Shown: positions 61,188-64,000 of the stretch, piece by piece
Position numbering within the stretch: the first letter of the stretch is position 1
Layout of the letters: each line of letters begins with the position of its first letter
Assembly (NCBI GenBank): GCA_964464375.1
Contig: CAYXFU010000004.1
Location: 1-64,000, forward strand
Origin: CAIOZA01 sp964464375
GTDB lineage: Bacteria; Bacteroidota; Ignavibacteria; Kapaibacteriales; UBA2268
Direction: 5' to 3'
DNA: 64,000 nucleotides
Position numbers and translations under genes: made by a program
The notes under the pieces: generated by a model
What the model saw: the letters and a program-made list of their open reading frames with translations, nothing else
Told to the model about the DNA's origin: nothing
Database searches by the model: none

Positions 61188-61506
61188 AGACTTTATGGCT
61201 AAAGTTGTATTTGACGAAGAAGCAAATATTTTCCATGGTGAAGTGATAAATATAAGAGATGTTATTACTTTTGAAGGTTCTTCGGTTGATGAACTACAGA
61301 AATCATTTAAAGAATCTATAGATGATTATTTAGAATTTTGCTTATCGAGGGATGAAAAGCCGAATTCGCCGTTGAATGGTTTCTTGTCAATAAATATACC
61401 GGTTTCAAATCAAAACTTATTAAGAATTGCAGCAAAAAAATCAGGCAAGGATTTTGAAGATTGGGTTGTTGATGTTTTGAATAAGCAGGCAGTTTTAAAT
61501 TTATGA
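61174..61506 (+). CDS. hicB: HicB family antitoxin with ribbon-helix-helix end
   Basis: A 110-residue protein from ATG 61174, immediately behind GGAGGAATTAATA. The N-terminal partial RNase H fold (FMAKVVFDEEANIFHGEVIN, IRDVITFEGSSVDELQKSFK) is followed by a C-terminal DNA-binding domain of the HicB/Arc type (LSINIPVSNQNLLRIAAKKS, FEDWVVDVLNKQ). This form both blocks the toxin and represses the operon. Confidence 0.93.
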   Translation: MMTYKDFMAKVVFDEEANIFHGEVINIRDVITFEGSSVDELQKSFKESIDDYLEFCLSRDEKPNSPLNGFLSINIPVSNQNLLRIAAKKSGKDFEDWVVDVLNKQAVLNL

Positions 61507-61654
61507 GAAATATAGTATTTTATTTAATGTCTTAAAAGCAGAGTAGCAAATAGATAGATATAAATTCAAATTGAATCAAAATAATAAAATTCTGACTAAA
61601 ATGCATTTTAGAGAAGAAGTAAATCTCTTTTTATTAGATAAATAAGGTTTTTGT

Positions 61655-62206
61655 ATGTGGAAAATGATAGTTGTTTTACTTTTAATTATTTTCACTCAAT
61701 CTTGTTATACACCTAATCTGAATATCACAGCATTTGAATCTCTACGATTGCGTAATTTGATCTTATCACTTGAAAATGATCCTGATATAAAAGGTGAAAA
61801 TAATGATCGTTCACAAGAACTTTTTATATCTATGGTGAATCAGAGATATTTTAAATGGTTCATGGAACTACCAGTTCCCTACGATACTAGTTACCATGAG
61901 GTCAGTTTATTGACTGGATATATGGGTGGTATATTTCTTTATGTACTTGATAATTGGCGAACGTACAAGATTGATAGAAGAAGTGATCGTGAATTTAACA
62001 TTAGGGCATATATGAGGGGAATTGACGGGATGATAAAATATTATCAGGGAGGAGTAAGGAAATTGGGTAATTCTGCAAAAAATAATACTATGGAAGATTT
62101 AATATCTAAAGTAAATGCCGGTGGTCTATCTGAGATAGCTGTACAATTTGTAGATAATCAAATCAAAAAAAGAGATTACGATATAATTATTGTTTTAATA
62201 CCTTAA
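61655..62206 (+). CDS. hypothetical lipoprotein
   Basis: A 183-residue protein with a lipoprotein signal (MIVVLLLIIFTQSC). The mature part is mostly helical: TAFESLRLRNLILSLENDPD, MVNQRYFKWFMELPVPYDTS, MGGIFLYVLDNWRTYKIDRR and AYMRGIDGMIKYYQGGVRKL. No known family was recognised. Starts at ATG 61655 without a strong ribosome site. Confidence 0.6.
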   Translation: MWKMIVVLLLIIFTQSCYTPNLNITAFESLRLRNLILSLENDPDIKGENNDRSQELFISMVNQRYFKWFMELPVPYDTSYHEVSLLTGYMGGIFLYVLDNWRTYKIDRRSDREFNIRAYMRGIDGMIKYYQGGVRKLGNSAKNNTMEDLISKVNAGGLSEIAVQFVDNQIKKRDYDIIIVLIP

Positions 62207-62251
62207 ATCAATTAATGCTGACTATATTTTTAAATATTAAATAATACAATC

Positions 62252-62701
62252 ATGACCAAAATACATTTTACAATAACAATAGACGCAGACGTAAAAAAGG
62301 TCTGGCATACAATGCTCGATGATGAGAGCTATAGAATTTGGACTCAGAAATTCCAGAATGGATCATATTATGAGGGAAGCTGGGATGAAGGAAGCGAAAT
62401 TCGTTTTCTGGCACCTGATAAGGATGGAAAAATGATGGGTATGTTGAGCAGTATTAATGAGAATAGGAAATATCAGTTTGTTTCGATTGTGCATCGTGGA
62501 CTAATATCCGGCGATATTATCGACACAACGAGCGACGAATGTAAGAAGTGGGCAGAGTCTTATGAGAATTATACTTTTATTGAACTTGGTAACAAAACTG
62601 AAGTACAAATCGATATGAATGTACCTGATGAATACAGCAAAATGATGTCAGACATGTGGCCTGTTGCTCTAGACTCATTGAAAGCGGAGTGTGAGAAGTA
62701 G
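62252..62701 (+). CDS. SRPBCC family protein (AHSA1-like)
   Basis: A 149-residue single-domain START-like protein: TKIHFTITIDADVKKVWHTM, LDDESYRIWTQKFQNGSYYE, GSEIRFLAPDKDGKMMGMLS, and a C-terminal helix MSDMWPVALDSLKAECEK. Distinct from the paralogue at 15142. No catalytic residues can be named. It converges with the TonB-dependent receptor. Confidence 0.88.
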   Translation: MTKIHFTITIDADVKKVWHTMLDDESYRIWTQKFQNGSYYEGSWDEGSEIRFLAPDKDGKMMGMLSSINENRKYQFVSIVHRGLISGDIIDTTSDECKKWAESYENYTFIELGNKTEVQIDMNVPDEYSKMMSDMWPVALDSLKAECEK

Positions 62702-62756
62702 AGTTTTTAAGGAATATCAGTAGAGAAGTTGAAATATTAGAATGTTAGAAATTATA

Positions 62757-62791
62757 TAATCCCTTTAATTTAGATTGAATTAATGGGATTA
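62757..62791. terminator. possible bidirectional terminator
   Basis: TAATCCCTTTAATT (62757-62770) and AATTAATGGGATTA (62778-62791) form an imperfect stem between two convergent genes. There is no strong T run, so terminator function is only a suggestion. Confidence 0.45.
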
Positions 62792-62811
62792 TTGATAATA
62801 TGCAGTTGACA

Positions 62812-64000
62812 CTATTTCAAATTAAAAGGAATTTTCATCGAAAAGGCGATGTTTCTACCCGGATTGAAATATCCTACTTCTTTCAATGTTGAAAGATGGT
62901 CTATGTATTTTGTATCTAGTAAATTGTTTACAGCAAAACCTATATTAATCCTTTGATTGCTAATATTAAAACTAGCACCGACACCAATATCAATTAAAGT
63001 ATAACCTGCCGTACTTTCTTCATCAGGTGCAAAATTGTTCTGAGCGAAAGCAGTCTGAGTATTTATTTTGAAATAAGTATTGTTAAAGAACATAAGACTT
63101 TCTTTTTCAAGACGTATTTCACAGCGAATCTTATTTGCGGGAATAAAGGGCAGATAGTCGCCGTTATCTTTCTTGCCGGTTACATTTGAAAAATTAGCTT
63201 CCAAATGGAACCAATCAAGTCCCGAAGGATGATAATGAAAACCAGCTTCAAATCCATAAAGGGCTGAATTGGCTTGTAAGTATTTATAAATAGTATTTCC
63301 AAGTGAAGAAGTGTCATTGGTAGGAGAATTGTAAATATAATTATTCAAAATATTATAAAAACCTGCAATATCGAAAGTAAAATTTTGTAAATGATAATGA
63401 GCGCTTAAATCGGTTTCATATCCCTTTTCATTTTGCAAATTTCTATCCCCTAACTCATAACGTTCCTCATGTAAGCCTTTTGAAGTGAGTTCGGGCAAGG
63501 TAGGAGAACGATACGCTGAAGCAAAATTAAAACGGAAAAGAAGCTGTTCGGAAAGATTATAAGTAGCGCCGAGTGAACCGCTGAAGTTTCCAATGTTTTT
63601 ATCCAGTGCAGGACGAAAATCAGGGTCGCTACCAAGATTAACTGCTTCGGAATTTATTTGCTTGTAGTCATACCTTATTCCTGTTTGAAGATTTAATTTA
63701 TCAAAAAAAGTATATTGCAGAAGACCGTAAGCAGAATAATTATTAATCGTAGCATTGGGAAGTAGAATAACTTCCCGATTATTATTATTTGTATTAATTT
63801 GGTTGATTCCCTGAAATCCAATTATATATTTCGATTTATCAGTAGTTGGAAAATATAGACGTGTTTCGTATGAAAAAGTCTGCATAGACATATCTATTGA
63901 AATTTCATCGAGACCTTCAGCGTGAATCAAACCTGCATTCTGATATGCACCATTAACTTCCAATAAATAATTATTTATAAAAAATTTGTTTTCGGAAGAA
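62812..64000 (-). CDS. TonB-dependent receptor, 3' part, runs off the window
   Basis: The frame is open from the window edge at 64000 to a stop at 62812, giving at least 396 residues of a C-terminal beta-barrel. Typical features are paired aromatic strands (FSYETRLYFPTTDKSKYIIG; TGIRYDYKQINSEAV), the SSLG ATYNLSEQLLFRFNFASA and YRSPTLPELTSKGLHEERYE segment, and NERGYETDLSAHYHLQ-type strands, ending with NIGFAVNNLLDTKYIDHLST and a last strand IAFSMKIPFNLK. YRSPTLPEL..G.HE.RYE is the zinc/iron-type receptor pattern. The plug and TonB box lie outside the window. Substrate cannot be told. Confidence 0.93.
   Translation of the reverse strand, partial: SSENKFFINNYLLEVNGAYQNAGLIHAEGLDEISIDMSMQTFSYETRLYFPTTDKSKYIIGFQGINQINTNNNNREVILLPNATINNYSAYGLLQYTFFDKLNLQTGIRYDYKQINSEAVNLGSDPDFRPALDKNIGNFSGSLGATYNLSEQLLFRFNFASAYRSPTLPELTSKGLHEERYELGDRNLQNEKGYETDLSAHYHLQNFTFDIAGFYNILNNYIYNSPTNDTSSLGNTIYKYLQANSALYGFEAGFHYHPSGLDWFHLEANFSNVTGKKDNGDYLPFIPANKIRCEIRLEKESLMFFNNTYFKINTQTAFAQNNFAPDEESTAGYTLIDIGVGASFNISNQRINIGFAVNNLLDTKYIDHLSTLKEVGYFNPGRNIAFSMKIPFNLK

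Overview
The window looks like an AT-rich chromosomal scaffold from an uncultured-type member of the Fibrobacterota-Chlorobiota-Bacteroidota superphylum, most likely near Ignavibacteria/Kapabacteria. The evidence is many secreted proteins ending in a type IX secretion (T9SS) type A sorting domain (ending like GMYFVRIG..VSKFVKI), a FISUMP-domain lipoprotein-like gene, DUF1573 and IgGFc-binding-like surface proteins, TTG/GTG starts behind purine-rich ribosome sites, and a very high load of short palindromic repeats. A run of 100 N (5207-5306) inside a 27-bp tandem repeat marks a scaffold gap. No rRNA, tRNA, CRISPR array or prophage was recognised.

Layout. 1-1.9 kb: a FISUMP protein embedded in imperfect repeats with a 285-bp period. 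1.9-8.1 kb: an arsenic-resistance/thiol-redox operon (arsR, thioredoxin-coupled arsC, ArsP-like permease, two thioredoxin-fold proteins, CcdA-like membrane thiol transporter, ACR3 arsenite pump). It is interrupted in two intergenic gaps by small four-helix-bundle (S23/IVP-type) genes flanked by inverted low-complexity repeats; the second insertion is an exact 420-bp tandem duplication. 8.1-11.8 kb: a REP-associated tyrosine transposase (RAYT) surrounded by GGACACGGC/GCCGTGTCC palindromes, one of them inside its own reading frame, then a TerC-type transporter and a thioredoxin-fold lipoprotein. 12-22.8 kb: HNH endonuclease, beta-propeller and beta-helix T9SS proteins, SDR, SRPBCC, TerB-like, YhcG-type nuclease and an ABC exporter. 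23-36.7 kb: very large T9SS cargo proteins, serS, recQ, and an outer-membrane beta-barrel with a T9SS protein. In two adjacent T9SS proteins different palindromes sit at the same two positions of the sorting domain.

37-46 kb: a DUF1573 lipoprotein, then a rearranged locus with a C-terminal half of ClpB, two RhuM genes (one truncated) each preceded by the same 55-bp repeat and by a tail of a restriction-methylase-like gene, then a hicBA pair with a nonsense-mutated hicA and a Bro-N/DinD-like protein. 46-57 kb: ABC-F ATPase, a vapBC-like pair, a nine-fold 29-residue repeat T9SS protein, TMEM175-type channel, Imm5-like protein, a broken VOC protein, and a Bor-like lipoprotein coupled to an FAD oxidoreductase. 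57-64 kb: dihaem DUF3365 cytochrome, two hicAB modules, a remnant sorting domain, and the 3' part of a TonB-dependent receptor leaving the window.

The most interesting material is the accessory DNA: four-helix-bundle units inserted between operon genes with complementary ends, the RAYT/REP family, and palindromes that have become part of protein-coding sorting domains. Decay is visible as nonsense mutations in hicA and a VOC gene, a half clpB, a truncated rhuM and an orphan sorting-domain remnant.
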